NCBI GenBank assembly: GCA_030549495.1
Contig: JAUIRK010001055.1
Location: 371,001-435,000, forward strand
Source: Nectonema munidae
Taxonomy: Eukaryota; Nematomorpha; Nectonematoida; Nectonematidae
DNA: 64,000 nt
Direction: 5' to 3'
Positions 12,255 through 23,635 of this stretch are shown here, one piece after another. A program made the translations under genes and the position numbers. Below the pieces are notes generated by a model, which worked only from the letters and a program-made list of their open reading frames with translations, was not told the origin of the DNA and did not search any database. Position 1 is the stretch's first letter. Every line of letters begins with the position of its first letter.

Positions 12255-12990
12255 TGGGTTGCCACAATTTTCAAAAATCAGGGAAAGTCAGGAAAAATTG
12301 GAAAATATAATCTATCAGGGAACTTCAATGACTTACCATAAATTTTTCATTTCCCAATTTTTTACTGTTATTTTAATTTTCAAAATTATTTAAATTTTAG
12401 TTATTTATAAATGTGTTTATATCCGTAATCCGAAATTTTAATGTCTCAACCGACCTTTTTTAATAATTTATGGCTAGATCCAAAAATAGAACCTCAATTC
12501 GCGTCTTGGTTGTCGAGAAAACAAGGTAGCAATAGAGAGGCGTATTGTATGATCTGCAAAAAGTCTATTTCACTCGGTAATATGGGAAGAGTCGCCCTGA
12601 ATTCCCATATGAAAAGCAAAACTCATAATACTCTTTTTGAAGCAAAACAAGGTCAGCCATCTATTTTGAGTTTTGTCAAAAGTACTCCCCCAGCCTCCCA
12701 AGAAGAAATATCAGAATCAAACTTTAAAACCCTGCCTGTTGCAACTAAAATCTCTAATATAAACGATCTAGGGGTATGCAAAGAAGATTTGACTAGGTCT
12801 GAAATTTTATGGGTTCTTTTTGGGATTCAGTCCAATTTTTCGATGAACTCCTGTTCATCCATCAGTGAAACTAATATTGAAAACGCTAAAGATAAATATG
12901 GAAAAAAGAATTGAAAATAAAATGCGATGAAATATCAGCCTATATAATTCATATGTCAAGAGGAAGGTGAAAAAGAAGAAGTAAATTAAT
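12255..12990 (+). mobile_element. 5' portion of a BED-finger hAT element (CAGGGTTGCCAC-end family)
   Basis: The left end reads TGGGTTGCCACAATTTTC, followed by repeated TCAGGGAAA/GTCAGGAAA motifs. This mirrors the right end of the related element at about 30620. An intact 157-residue N-terminal fragment follows (12441-12914). It starts MSQPTFFNNLWLDPK and holds a BED-type zinc finger, YCMICKK then HMKSKTH. The DDE and dimerisation parts are absent, so this is a truncated copy. Its sibling is at 28280-30620, where HMKSKTH and EAKQ are repeated. The right boundary is unclear. Confidence 0.8.
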
Positions 12991-13288
12991 GCTTCCCAAC
13001 TTTTACCTCCTCCATATTTCAAATTCTAAGTATATTTATTCCTAATGATACTTTGCAAATCTTTGAAACAAAAGAACCTTTCAGTTTCAACAAGTGAATT
13101 CATTTCTACTTATATAATTTTAATATTCTCACTAGTAGCGTTGCGAAAAAATAAAAAATAGGGGGTCACATTTTTTCAAAAAATAAAAATCGATAATTTC
13201 TCAGAAGCTTAAAAGCCTAAATTTTTATTAAAAAATTTGAAGTCTCTCGAATTTTTCCCAAAAAATGATGGTGGGAGGGCAATGTACT

Positions 13289-14324
13289 AGAGATGAATCG
13301 GATGCGGATATTAGATTTGACATCCGAGAGGATGCAGATGCGGATAAAAAAATTTTTTTTATGCGGATATTAAATTTTTCAAAAATTATATGTTTTCAAA
13401 TTTTTTTACTATTCGATTTCATTCATTTTTTTTAAATTCAACAATAAAGAAAAATATAAATCACACTAAATAAAAAAATTTATTTACAATAATTATAGTT
13501 TAAGACGGGTAAGTTTTTTTAATAAATAAAAGTTTTTCAGCTTTTTCTCCTAGTAGCCTTTTTCTTTTGTCATTATAAATATTTCCAGCCGTACTGAAAA
13601 GCTGTTCGCTTTGAACAGTGCTAGGAGGACAAGTGAGATATTGACATGCAATTTTGGATAAAAAGGGGAATTGTTCTTCTTTGATTTTCCACCAATCCAA
13701 GCTTTGAATAGTTGTGCCATTGATTCTTTTTTCTTTTTGATACCTCATTATTTCTTCATTACAAACCACATTATCTTCATTTTCTTGCTCGTTTTCTTCT
13801 TCACTGTTAGAATTTAAAATAGAGTCCATCACTTCGTTCAAAGAAGTATAAACTTTATCAGCATTTTTTTGCAGTTTGACACTACTTTCACTGCCATTGT
13901 TATCGAGTTTATCCTCATCATATAAATTTAAAAGAAAATTTTTCACTTTATTTGTTACTTCAAAATCGGTAAAAAAAATTACTTTTAAATCTTGGATCAA
14001 GAAAAGTTTCATTAGGCATTATATTTTTAAACATCGTGTTGTCTATGACTTGCACAATGTGCTTCTGTTTATGTCTGTTTGTTTCTCTGCAATATGATGT
14101 GGAATGGTTTGCATTGCTCGTGTGCGACTCATTTTGACGACATCTCTCAAATGGAGCACAGTTCCAGTGGAATCGATATATTATATTATTTGAGAGAGCT
14201 CTTTAATAGTTTTAATGGAATAATTCAAGATAGATATTAGAGAAAAAGTGCGGATGCGGATTTTGAGATGATAAAAATCCACAGATGAGGATGCGAAGCG
14301 GATGTGATATCCGATACATCACTA
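13289..14324 (-). mobile_element. Internally deleted hAT element with TIRs and 8-bp target duplication
   Basis: Left end TAGAGATGAATCGGAT (13289) and right end, reverse strand, TAGTGATGTATCGGAT form terminal inverted repeats. They are followed by GATGCGGAT subterminal motifs on both sides. The flanking octamers CAATGTAC (13281-13288) and CAATGCAC (14325-14332) differ at one base, giving the 8-bp duplication expected of hAT. Inside, only the C-terminal part of the transposase survives (13500-14012, minus strand). The flanking DNA carries AGTAGCGTTGCG (13136) and GGCTACGCCACTG (14347). These may be the ends of an older hAT element into which this one inserted. Confidence 0.85.
13500..14012 (-). 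pseudogene. hAT transposase C-terminal dimerisation domain fragment
   Basis: A 170-residue open frame with no recognised N-terminal or catalytic region. The end of the frame contains LDWWKIKEEQFPFLSKIA, then YLTCPPSTVQSEQLFSTAG, then KRKRLLGEKAEKLLFIK. These are the hallmark of the hAT C-terminal dimerisation domain of Ac/ZBED-type transposases (W-W, P-x-x-S-x-x-x-E-x-x-F-S). An acidic, low-complexity segment precedes it. It ends 10-15 residues after LLFIK, as usual for the family. It lies within the element at 13289-14324, so it is a remnant and not a host gene. Confidence 0.85.
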
Positions 14325-14359
14325 CAATGCACCACAGACCCGTCCTGGCTACGCCACTG

Positions 14360-15194
14360 AGTTGCCTTACAATAGTTGCTAGCCAACTTGCGATAATCTT
14401 AAATTTTATAACAAACAAAACTAGCAAATGACTTTATTTTTTACTTCTATTATTTTTATAATCATTGGAAATAATTTCTCTCATCAATAAGTTCTGTTCA
14501 TTACGCTCGAAGAACAAACCCTTATTTTATTACCATGTTTTATTTTATCTAGAAGTCTGAATGACTTATTTTGATATCTTAGCCCCCTAGTACGCCTGTT
14601 ATGTACAATTGCCTTCGGACAACTGCTTTCTATCAATAATTCATATTTCTTTTGGATTTTCAATTTCATATAATATATACCATTTCTATTTATTTTTACT
14701 TTACTGCTATTAGATTTTGTGATTTCAACTTTATCTTTTATTAATTTCCTAGCCTATTACTTGTTTTAATTTATAATATTTGACTTTTTATAAAAAAAAG
14801 TTGGTAAAATACTAAAATTCGAAATATTATTGAGTTCAAAAAATTAATTTTCTCGGGGTAATTATCATAGGGTCCATGCCACTGGTTGCAGTTTTCCAAG
14901 GGGCAATTGTCCGGTTACCATCCTATCTATATTTGATCTTATTGTGATAAGGGTTTTGTATAACCCATTAAATTTTTTTTTATTAGTTTCCACTAATCTT
15001 CCACCATTTTTGACAACGTTAGGCCAAGCTTTCCTTTCAAAATTATAGCAATGGCATCGCACATAGAAAAAGATGTAAGATTCAATATCCATTTCTTTAA
15101 CGTGTGCTTATTCTTTGCATGGTAGTAAACTTTTTTTTATTGCTCAAAGATTTTTTATCATTTTTTAGGAAGAACGTTTCTTTTTTTATTTTAG
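14360..15194. other. Upstream flank of CHY-RING gene B; no feature recognised
   Basis: AT-rich. The start-codon exon of gene B should lie here or further upstream, but it was not identified. Confidence 0.45.
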
Positions 15195-16020
15195 AACAAT
15201 GATGCGTATTCCTCGTCAAATGGTGATTGCTCACATTATGAGAGAAACTGTGAGATTTATGTAATTTCACTCTTTATTATTCCTTGAATGAAATGACATT
15301 TTAAATATAAAACCTAATAAAGATTAGATTTTAATTACGCAGCCTTTACTTGTACCATACAAAATAAATTGTTTTTGCCTTTATTTAGGCTCAATGTTGC
15401 GATGAGTATTTTGGTTGTCACGTCTGTCACAACTTGAAGAAGAAAAACCACGAACTCTTGAGAGAGAGAGTGGATACTGTTAGATGCCTAAAGTGTAAAA
15501 AGGCTCAGAGGGTAAGCCCGATGTTTTGACTTCCTAGAAAATAAACCTTTTTATAACGTTATTGATTGTGTTACGATCTAAGTTTTTAAGGCTTCTCGTG
15601 AATGCGGGCAGTGTGGTGTGCTTTTTGGCAAGTACTCTTGTCTCAAGTGCTCTTTGTTTGACAACGTAGATAAGGGCCAGTTTCATTGCTCTAAATGTGG
15701 CATATGTAGAGTTGGAGGAGGAGAAAACTTTTTCCATTGCGACTCCTGCGGCATATGTCTTGGTCTATCTGCTAAAAATTCTCACAAAGTTCGTATTATT
15801 CGTCCTTTCATTCCAACTAATCGCATAACCTTTTTAGTGCATTCGTGACGCGAGTAGGGACAACTGCCAAATTTGCTTTGAGTACATGCATGACAGTCGA
15901 GAGCCTGTGCAGAAGTTGCACTGCGGTCACCTGATCCATATTGCTTGCCGAAAATTTTCAAATAATTATTATTATAATCAATGCTTTATTTGTGAAAAGA
16001 CAAATCCATTATACAAGTAG
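15195..16020 (+). CDS. RCHY1-like: CHY zinc finger and RING E3 ubiquitin ligase, copy B (RCHY1/Pirh2-like)
   Basis: Predicted E3 ubiquitin ligase, tandem paralogue of 3075-4663. Four phase-consistent exons are visible: 15195-15260, 15389-15511, 15591-15788 and 15838-16020 (TAG). They give 189 residues, lacking only a short N-terminal exon with the ATG. Exon 1 holds the signature CHY motif (GDCSHYERNC). Exon 2 continues the finger (QCCDEYFGCHVCHN, CLKCKKAQR). Exon 3 holds the CTCHY fingers (CGQCGVLFGKYSCLKC, FHCSKCGICRVGG, FHCDSCGICLGL). Exon 4 holds the RING (CQICFEY, CGHLIHIAC, CFIC) with all eight zinc ligands. Introns are 128, 79 and 49 bp. A poly(A) signal lies at 16124. The second and third visible exons have the same lengths as in copy A (123 and 198 nt). 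Both copies keep their zinc ligands, suggesting both were selected. Confidence 0.93.
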
Positions 16021-18060
16021 CCTTTATTTCGTGTTAAGTACGCATTTTTTGCAAAAGACTGACCTCTATATTTTAAAAATATTATTTGTCATACCTCGTA
16101 GTGAATGACTTGTTTATTCACTAAATAAATTTTTAACGTGAAATCCTTTATCGTAAGCCAGAGAAGAGACATTTTGTGGGAGCGCGAAAATCGGGTGTCT
16201 TTAATCAGTTTTCCACAACTCAAGGCAATGATGTTCTTTCATTTTGCATGTAGCGTGAGTATTAGTGATGGCAGGATACTAAAGTTTTGTACGATTCCGA
16301 TTCTCAAAAGATACACGATGCCGACTTTTTATTTTGAAATTACACAACTCGACTAAGTATTCAATTTCAATATATCTTGCTTGCTACATATATCACCCAA
16401 ATTTGGTCTTTATAAAATAATAACAGAGTGAAAGAAAAGATTACCTGTTTTTTACTTTATAAGAGGAATATGTCAGTCAGGATTTTATGGAATTATTAAG
16501 TTTGGAATGTAAAGAAAGTTTGTCACTTCCTGACATCACACTTTGCTCAAATTATGTTCATTTGTTGAGAAACTTCATCGTTTCTTCTTACAGCCTCTTA
16601 GCTTCACGACGCCCTTGTAGCAGAAGATGCACCATGCAGCTCTTTGAAGTGTCGAGTTGAGATAAGCAAACACATTGATTTTCAATCATGTATTTTATAT
16701 TATCAAAACATAAAAATACGTTTTTTTATGAAAATCAACACGTTTAAAATCTAAATGCTCGTTTTAGTTTTTGGCTATAGACATTATTGAGGAAGAACGT
16801 TTATCAGAAAAGAGCATTCAACAATAGATCGCGACAGGGCATCGGGAGGTAGCAATAAATTTTTCTGATGGTATAATAAAGATTGCAGCAGCAAAACTAA
16901 CCACAATGCTATCTACTCAAGCTAGCGTTTAATTGAATCGAATATATAGCTCTCATACGGTATGATTAGATCAGGGTAGATCTAATCTTTGCAACATTCA
17001 GGATAGAACGAACCAATAAACGGTTCTTCAAATTAGATAGTTTTCTGTGGCCAGATCACTAATGGAGATTTCAAACGGATTTTTGATAAATTGATAGTAT
17101 TTTTAAAATTTTTATAAGCTTCGCAAGACGGACCATTTTAGACCACCTCGAAAGACGGATCTATGCCGTAAAACTCCCAAAAAAATTTTTAGTAAAAGCT
17201 TCAAATTTTGACTTTATTGTCAATAACTTTTTTTGATATTTTCAAAGATATAATTTTTACCGTCTTATTTCTTTTATTATGTTTGTTATAGAAATTTTCA
17301 CCAAAATAGTTAACGCCATCTATATATTTTTTTCTAAAAAATGCCACTAGACTTTTTTAATCTGTTTTCCATTATGTTCAATTAATTACAAAAAATTATT
17401 TTTTTGTGCATATTTTTCTCATTACACTTATTCATGTATTTTTTGTAAAAAAATTTAACGCTATCTATTCAAAAAGAAGAAGAGTATTCCTTCATTTTTA
17501 AGTATCATTTGAACGTCTGGAATTTACTGGAAGTTTAACACTTTTCATAAGTAAAATCCAATAATTCACATAAATCTTTTAGTGAAATCTATTTGTAAAC
17601 ACATTTTTTGTTGATGAGAAAACGCATGAAGCTAACTAGCAGAGAAAAGATTCATAATAAAACATACAAGCTGTTGATTTATATAACAACATTACATACT
17701 ATAAATTGCATACATTAGGAATCATATAAAATTGAAGTTTGGTTATGTATGTGCAATATTTATATCGATACTTTACCATATCGAATATGCTGAAATGTAA
17801 ACATTTTATCAATAAAGCCACGTTTTTATATGCGCCGCAGTTTCATGCTGACTGTTTTATCTATGTATGTGATGGCACATGTGCTAACTATAGAATTTGT
17901 ATTGATGCTAGCAGAATATCATCGTTGCGTTGAAGTGAGTGAAGTTGTTATCTGTATAATCTTGAAAATCCTTGATTGAAAATAGGTTTCTAATACGTTA
18001 TTTTGATATGAATACATTTCATTTTATTTTTGTTAATCTCGCGACTTATTTTCCACTCAT
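16021..18060. other. Intergenic DNA with transposon scraps
   Basis: Holds the gene B poly(A) signal (16124). At 16263 a hAT-like end GTGATGGCAGGATACTAAAG matches, on the opposite strand, DNA ending at 49231. At about 17030-17110 there is a scrap of the ZBED5-like hAT family seen at 26980. An unassigned open stretch lies at 16463-16660 (EEYVSQDFMELLSLECKES at its start, TGA at its end) with no ATG near its start. I could not identify it. Confidence 0.5.
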
Positions 18061-20030
18061 ATGTCTTCAAATAGCTCCTCTTCGAATACGGTATCCAGTA
18101 GTGATTTTTCTGATTACTCTAACACGGAAGACTACTCAAATAGCAGTTCAAGTTCTTTGGAAGACATTGATCTTCCGTCTTATGATAGTCTTTCTGCTCC
18201 TGATGGTACTATTTACCGATGGAATCCTTTTCTAGCGTTGGAAGACCTATTTCGCAAAATATAAGAAATGTATATTCTGATCCTGCTGGTCCAAAAGGAG
18301 AGGCCAAAAATCTAACTGACTCTCTCAAAATATTTAATCTATTTTTCACTCAAGAGTTATTACTGCATATTTTTGCTGCGCAAAACTATAAATGGATCAC
18401 TTTTATCGGTATTATTTTCAACAGATTTATACTTATTTAACAATCATTATAGTTTAGTAGTTTTTGTATTTTATATAAAAGTCAAAAAAATTGAATGTCT
18501 AATTGCAAATTTTTTATTACATTTTGTCCTTTATAGTAGTTTTTTTATAGCAATTTTTACTAAAGATCTATTTTTGTAGAGATAAAATACTAGCCTTCCC
18601 CTTAAAAAATTGTATTATTTTGAACAAATACTCTTAAATTAATAAATAACTATTTTTTAATTTTGGTTTCCTTCAATATCCGCAAACACAAGTTCGAAAT
18701 AAGTATAAATTTGTTGAAGTTTTTGATTAAATATTTTTAACAACAAATATTTTTAGAAATAAAAGTAGTTCGTCAGAAACCTTGTACTACTGCTATCAAA
18801 AATGTTCAATGAGTGACTTTCTCGCATACATTGCATGTTTGTTTCATATTGGTCAGGCTAGAAATCAACATTTAGATATAAAATACCTATTCTCCCATAA
18901 GAATGGAGAGCCTTTTCTCAAAGCAGCTTTGAATAGAGATATGTTTTTATTAATTCATAAATTCATTTGCTTTGACGACAAAACCCAAAGAAATTCATCA
19001 GATAAACTTTCTGCAATTCGATGTTTACATGATCACTTTTCTCACATTTTTAGTAAGTATTATACTCCTCAAGATTACGTAACCATTGACGAGCAACTTG
19101 TAAAGTTCAGAGGAAGAACTTCTTTGAAAATATATGATCAATCTAAGCCTGGCCGCTATGGTTACCACTGTAATGATGCTCGAAGCTATTATGTTTTTAA
19201 ACCTGAAATCTATATACCTGGTTTACCTGACAAAAACTACTTTTCTTCTGAAGAAATAGTTATACAACTAGTTTTAGGATCTAATATACCAAAAGGATGT
19301 GGTATTTACATGGATCATCCCGTAATTTATGTAAATGGGCAAATAATAATGGTTATACTCTTTGTGGAACTGTCAGAGCTACACGAAGATTTATGCCCCA
19401 TATAATCAGATCTAGTTATTTGAAAGACTTGAAACTTGCTGAGTATGAAAGTAAATTCGCTTACTGCATATATACCTCACAAACACGCAAGAAAAAACTA
19501 AAGTGGTGTATATCCTTTCATCGCAGCACCTTGGTAAAATAGAGGTGGTAGGAGAACGAAGTAAGCAAAAAACTATTTTAGAATACAATAAGTTTAAATC
19601 TAGAGTTGACATTGTAAACAAGATGCTTAGAGAGTTTACATGTTACAAGCCTTCAAGAAAATGGCCGTTTTTACTTTTTTGCAACTATCTAGACATTTTA
19701 GCTCACAATAGTTGGATAATTTTACGGCATAATTCTCCTTAACAATTTCCATCAACTCGTAAAAGTGGGAGAAAGTATTTTTGCGAGATCTATCTTTGAA
19801 GCTTAGCGAACTTTCCATGAAAGTGAGGCAAAACGATTCTTTTACGCATAGTGTGACAAAAGATTTGATTAGATTTTTCGGCATTGAAGAAGATTTTGTC
19901 CCCACAACATCCACTTGCGGTTATTGTTATGTTTCCTCATGCAAGCCGAAAAAAAGAGGAACTAGAAAATGATATAGATGTAAAAAGCCCATATGTAAAA
20001 TTCATACAAATTTTCTTCTGTCATAATTGC
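18061..20030 (+). mobile_element. piggyBac element A, decayed transposase
   Basis: All parts of a piggyBac transposase occur in order. The Ser/Asp-rich N-terminus is at 18061-18264. A segment with NVYSDPAGPKGEAKN and FNLFFTQELLLHIFA is at 18240-18415. The catalytic region is at 18782-19405 with DYVTIDEQLVKFRGRTSLK, PGRYGY and GCGIYMD. A shifted frame then has YTLCGTVRATRR, and a cysteine-rich C-terminal domain sits at 19900-20030 (CGYC, SCKPKKRGTRK, CKIHTNFL). About 340 bp of unrelated AT-rich DNA interrupts it at 18420-18760. Several frame breaks and at least one stop show it is inactive. Terminal repeats and TTAA sites were not located. Confidence 0.88.
18782..19405 (+). pseudogene. piggyBac transposase catalytic fragment
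   Basis: An open 207-residue piece of the piggyBac A transposase. It shows SMSDFLAYIACLFHIGQ, a typical N-terminal helix, then TIDEQLVKFRGR around the first catalytic aspartate, YDQSKPGRYGYHCNDARS and a degenerate GCGIYMD second-aspartate motif. After about residue 175 the frame leaves the family and the match continues in the +1 frame from about 19335 (GYTLCGTVRATRR). It carries no sign of domestication, because the flanking parts are broken too. Confidence 0.87.
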
Positions 20031-20754
20031 TCATAGTTTAGAATTTTTGAAATTGTATATGCTTAATTTTTATTCTTACTTTAGAAAATAAAGTTTTGCT
20101 TTATAATTTTTTTTTTAAAATAATTATTTTTTTTCAAAAGTTTTTTTTTAAAATTGGGCCTTTTTATTTAATGAAAAAATAACATAAACAAGAATATATG
20201 AAAAAATCAATCTAAAATAAGGAAAGATAAAATATCATTGTTCAAACAAAATTCTCTTTATCCAAAAATCGAATATTTGTCATATCAAGATATTTGAAAC
20301 ATTTTTCCCTGTATAAAATCTTTGTTAATCTAAATGTTAACAACCAGATCAAAATTTATAATGTTTTAACTACTTCAAAAAAAAATATTTGAAAAAATAT
20401 GAGAATCATAGTTTTTTCAATTTTTTAAAGATTTTCTGGTGGCGTTAATTTTTTTGTTTTTTTCCATGTATGGACTAATTTGTTTTTTCAGTAAATAAAA
20501 AAACAGCAAAATTTGTTATTTCACATTATTTTAATAATTTACATGTTAATTTTATATTAGGTTATATATTAATCGATGAAATCAATCTTTGAAAATTTGA
20601 GTTGACGTAAAACTCCAAAAACAGTTTTGAAAATTTGAGTTGACGTAAAGAACGGAAAAAAGAGCAAAATATCATGTAAGCAACTAACCAAAGATTGATT
20701 ATTGCCACTCGTTCATATTACACAAAAATAGGTTAATTTCAAATAGGTATAAAT
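20031..20754. other. AT-rich non-coding DNA
   Basis: Homopolymer-rich. A direct repeat of about 20 bp (TTTGAAAATTTGAGTTGACG) occurs at 20587 and 20625. No gene is seen. Confidence 0.5.
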
Positions 20755-21009
20755 TGATATGTTGCACAGTGTTTCAGGGCCGTCATGACATCTTCATCAA
20801 TGAAAATCTCATTTTCGTCAAGAAATATGTTTTGATGTGAAAATGAAGCAAAATTTTTCTTTTCTAAGAATACTATAATTCGAGCTTCATTTCAAAAGCT
20901 ATAAATTTTTTATAATGAAGCGCAAAGTTGAGGGAATTCACAGATTCAAATATGTCCACTAAAATGATAGAAATATAAGAAAACGGATACCACAAAATTT
21001 TACATACAT

Positions 21010-21275
21010 TTTGGCTAGTGGTATGGTGGTTAGACCCCAGGGGTTTCAATCAGATTCATTTTCCGAGGTACCCAAAATAGAATTTCTTGTTGTTTAACCG
21101 GTTATCGACCACTGTCGACTTTAAAAAAATGTGAATCGTCTGCGCTTATTAATGCGTTTTATTACAAATCTGCTTTATACTAGATATCGTCTGATTAGTC
21201 TGGTCGTTAACGGGTTAATCTGATGCCATCTTGTTGACGTCAGGAAGGGCATCCAGTCTAGAAATGCACCACGAT
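21010..21275 (+). mobile_element. tRNA-derived SINE, family 3, split by a MITE
   Basis: The A-box-like TAGTGGTATGGTGGTTAGAC and B-box-like GGGGTTTCAATCAG form the head at 21013-21055. The tail part, after the MITE, has GATGCCATCTTGTTGACGTC then AGGAAGGGCATCCAG, a phrase common to animal SINE/RTE tails. An ATAATAAAA run follows. The MITE at 21094-21218 interrupts it. Confidence 0.65.
21094..21218. mobile_element. piggyBac-type MITE, copy 1
   Basis: A 125-bp unit bounded by TTAA on each side. The left end is TTAACCGGTTATCGACCA. The right end, read on the other strand, is TTAACCCGTTAACGACCAG. TTAA duplication plus CC-starting inverted ends is the piggyBac signature. A second copy with the same internal TGTGAATCGTCTGC motif is at 48930-49067. 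It is too short to code. Confidence 0.88.
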
Positions 21276-22079
21276 AATAAAAAAAAGTCCCACAAATTTG
21301 TTTGTGTCAACTGAATTGCAAAAAAAAGTTGAAAATTGAATTCTGAATCAATAAAATTAGTTGCGATCGTATGTCATCAGGCATAATTCCTATCAGCATT
21401 CTAGCGATATCGCTTGATAGGAAGATATCCTCCAACTTTTCATGTTTAGAACTTCTTAGCACATTCAATATGATATCCTTGCAGCAAGGTACTATCAAAT
21501 GGTCTCCTATGTTATGTAACTTTTTGACAACAGCTATTTTTTTGAAACTAAGGAGGATTTCAAACACATTTAATATTTTGCAAAAACATTCTTGTGTTAT
21601 CAAACAGCTACTGAACTGGAGTGCTTCCTTTCCTAGTCTCTTATTAACTTGTTGGGCTTTAAAGAAGTGAATGGCAACACTTGAGAACACAAAACACACT
21701 GAAGTTCCTCTTCCCCGCTAGACGTTAATGGAGGAAAAGCAAATTTCAAGTGTCATATTTTTTTTCCTTTTGATACCATTAAGAAAAATGTACATTTACA
21801 TCTAAATAAAACAGGCCTAAAAAGCAATAAAAAAGTAAAAATAATTTCACTCAATTCAAAGAGTAAATTATTATTTATTTTTAAATGTGACTTATTGGCA
21901 AAAATCCCAATATGTGAGTGACCCTATAGGGAACCGTTGACTACAGTTTCAGAATCAATAAGCTAGAAGGTTGCAATAAGAATTACAAAGAAGAAAATTT
22001 GACTTGATAAAATCCGTGCAGTTGTCCACAGTTATGGTGGGATTAAGAGCTTACAACGCAATTATTTTTACAGCAGGTC

Positions 22080-22600
22080 AAAACTCACGCCATTCTATAA
22101 TATTATCAGTTCTTTTGGTGGCAGTAGTGAAGTTATGGCGAAAATTGAGTATCAACTAAAATTAATTTAGTAGATTGGATAAACAAATCTGATACCGACC
22201 TCTTTTGGAAAGAAGTTGGGGATTTTAAAGACGCCTCAGGATCTAATCCTTTTTTTGAATTACATAAACTTGCCATTTCAGTTTTGATTTTATCTCACTC
22301 AAATGCTGAAATAGAGTGTGTTTTTAGGGCGATGAATCATGTCAAATAAAAAAAAAAGATGCGATGACACTCAATTTGCTGAATGCAATTTTAACAGTGA
22401 AGTTTGGTCTGCAAAGAAAAAATAAGTGTTGTTTTAATTATTGCCTACCAACGAAGGTAACGAAAAGCATTGGTACACTAGCTACATATAAAGCAACTAA
22501 TATTCTTCCAGAACCTTTCAAAAGTAATGAAATGAGTGAAAAAGAAATGGAAGAAATTTTTGAAATTTCGATTCTTTGATATTTATTTTTTTAAATGAAC
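22080..22600 (+). pseudogene. hAT transposase C-terminal fragment
   Basis: Reading frames here give VDWINKSDTDLFWKEVGDFK, then LILSHSNAEIECVFRAMNHVK, then (22364-22579) MTLNLLNAILTVKFGL and CCFNYCLP. S-H-S-N-A-x-x-E-x-x-F is the core of a hAT dimerisation domain. A stop separates the two pieces. No N-terminal half is present nearby, so it is an old fragment. A GTGACGTAGCTAGGCTGG motif at 22690 may be its terminal repeat. Confidence 0.75.
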
Positions 22601-22718
22601 GTCTTTTTTAATAAATATTTTTCTGGATTATTTTAGATTTTTTTTCCGAGTTTTGGATTTCAAGCCCTCTTCTCTTATTAAGCTCTCCTGTGACGTAGCT
22701 AGGCTGGGGCATGAGGAG

Positions 22719-23635
22719 CAGGGTTGACAATTTGGATATTTTATATCTAAATTTGGATAAATTTAAGTTCTCTTAAATGTAAAAATTTGTTTTTTTTGGA
22801 TATAAACCGTTTTTAGATATTTTTCATAGTTCTATATATTTTTCCTTATTGGGCTTTTTTTATTACAGATTTTTCAATCTAAATTGATGTTTTTTTCTTC
22901 ATTTTTGAAAATTGAACTCAGTTTTTCCAACTTTATTTTGATGGCGTTTTCCTTCTAATCTTTTTTTATTTTTAAATAAAAAGCTTTGTATGTATCGTTT
23001 AATAGGTTTGTTTTCTCTTTAGAGCACTGTTATCATGGAAATACTGTAATGAATAAAAAATTATCTTTTTTAAGAAATTAGTATAAATGCCTAAAATAAA
23101 ATATACCCAAAAATTCAGAAAAGGGTGGTTGCAGGATTCCTCTCTTAAAAAATGGATTATTGCTGTTCCTGCGGATGAAAAAAAGCCTTTTGTAATTTTT
23201 GCAAAACTGATGAATTCTGGAAAAAATTTTCAATACAAAGATTTATCAGAAGAAAATCCTTTCAAAGAAATTGTCGAATGTGCTCTTTCTGCACTGTCAA
23301 TCTCCTATATGTCCTCTCTTGAATGCGCTGTTAATGGTCAAGTTTAGTCTCATTCTTAAACTTCTTGGCTATAAAAATAACGATGAAGAAAGCGTCTTCG
23401 AAAAAGAAGAAATCGATCTTTTTTCATTGAATTTTGATGTTTAGATTTTTTAGTTTAAATAAGAAATGAAAAATAAAGCCTTTTTTTTCTCATATTCATG
23501 ATGGATTGAGACTAAATATTTTAGATAATTTTTTCAGATATAAAATTTTTTTTAGATATTTTTAAATGTTCTTTTAGACAAATTTAGATATGAAGTTTTA
23601 TTAGATATAAATTTTGGATTTTTTTAAACTAGTGT
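22719..23635 (+). mobile_element. Internally deleted hAT element (CAGGGTTGACAA end)
   Basis: The left end is CAGGGTTGACAATTTGG followed by repeated TTTAGATAT/TTGGATAT motifs. Similar motifs fill the right flank to about 23635, where TTTTAAACTAGTG is a decayed counterpart. The frame 23087-23347 begins MPKIKYTQKFRKGWLQDSSLKKW, the usual N-terminus of one hAT group. After about 60 residues it jumps to ENPFKEIVECALSALSISY, which belongs to the C-terminal dimerisation domain. The middle of the transposase is therefore deleted. It is non-autonomous. Confidence 0.72.

Larger units (their letters stand above)
20755..21730 (-). mobile_element. hAT relic, ZBED5/SCAND3-like, internally deleted and carrying a SINE
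   Basis: DNA from 20755 to about 21005 aligns by eye with 27085-27260 of the better hAT copy at 26510-28260. DNA from about 21300 to 21730 aligns with 27780-28230. The roughly 540 bp between these is missing, and a SINE sits at the junction. The minus-strand frame 21699-21307 (130 residues) encodes the N-terminal transposase part (QQVNKRLGKEALQFSS, HNIGDHLIVPCCKDI, MPDDIRSQL). The rest is broken. Confidence 0.75.

Noticed and set aside
18782-19405. piggyBac frame as a domesticated PGBD-type gene
   Set aside because: The second catalytic aspartate region and both neighbours are frame-shifted, and no selection on an open frame is apparent.
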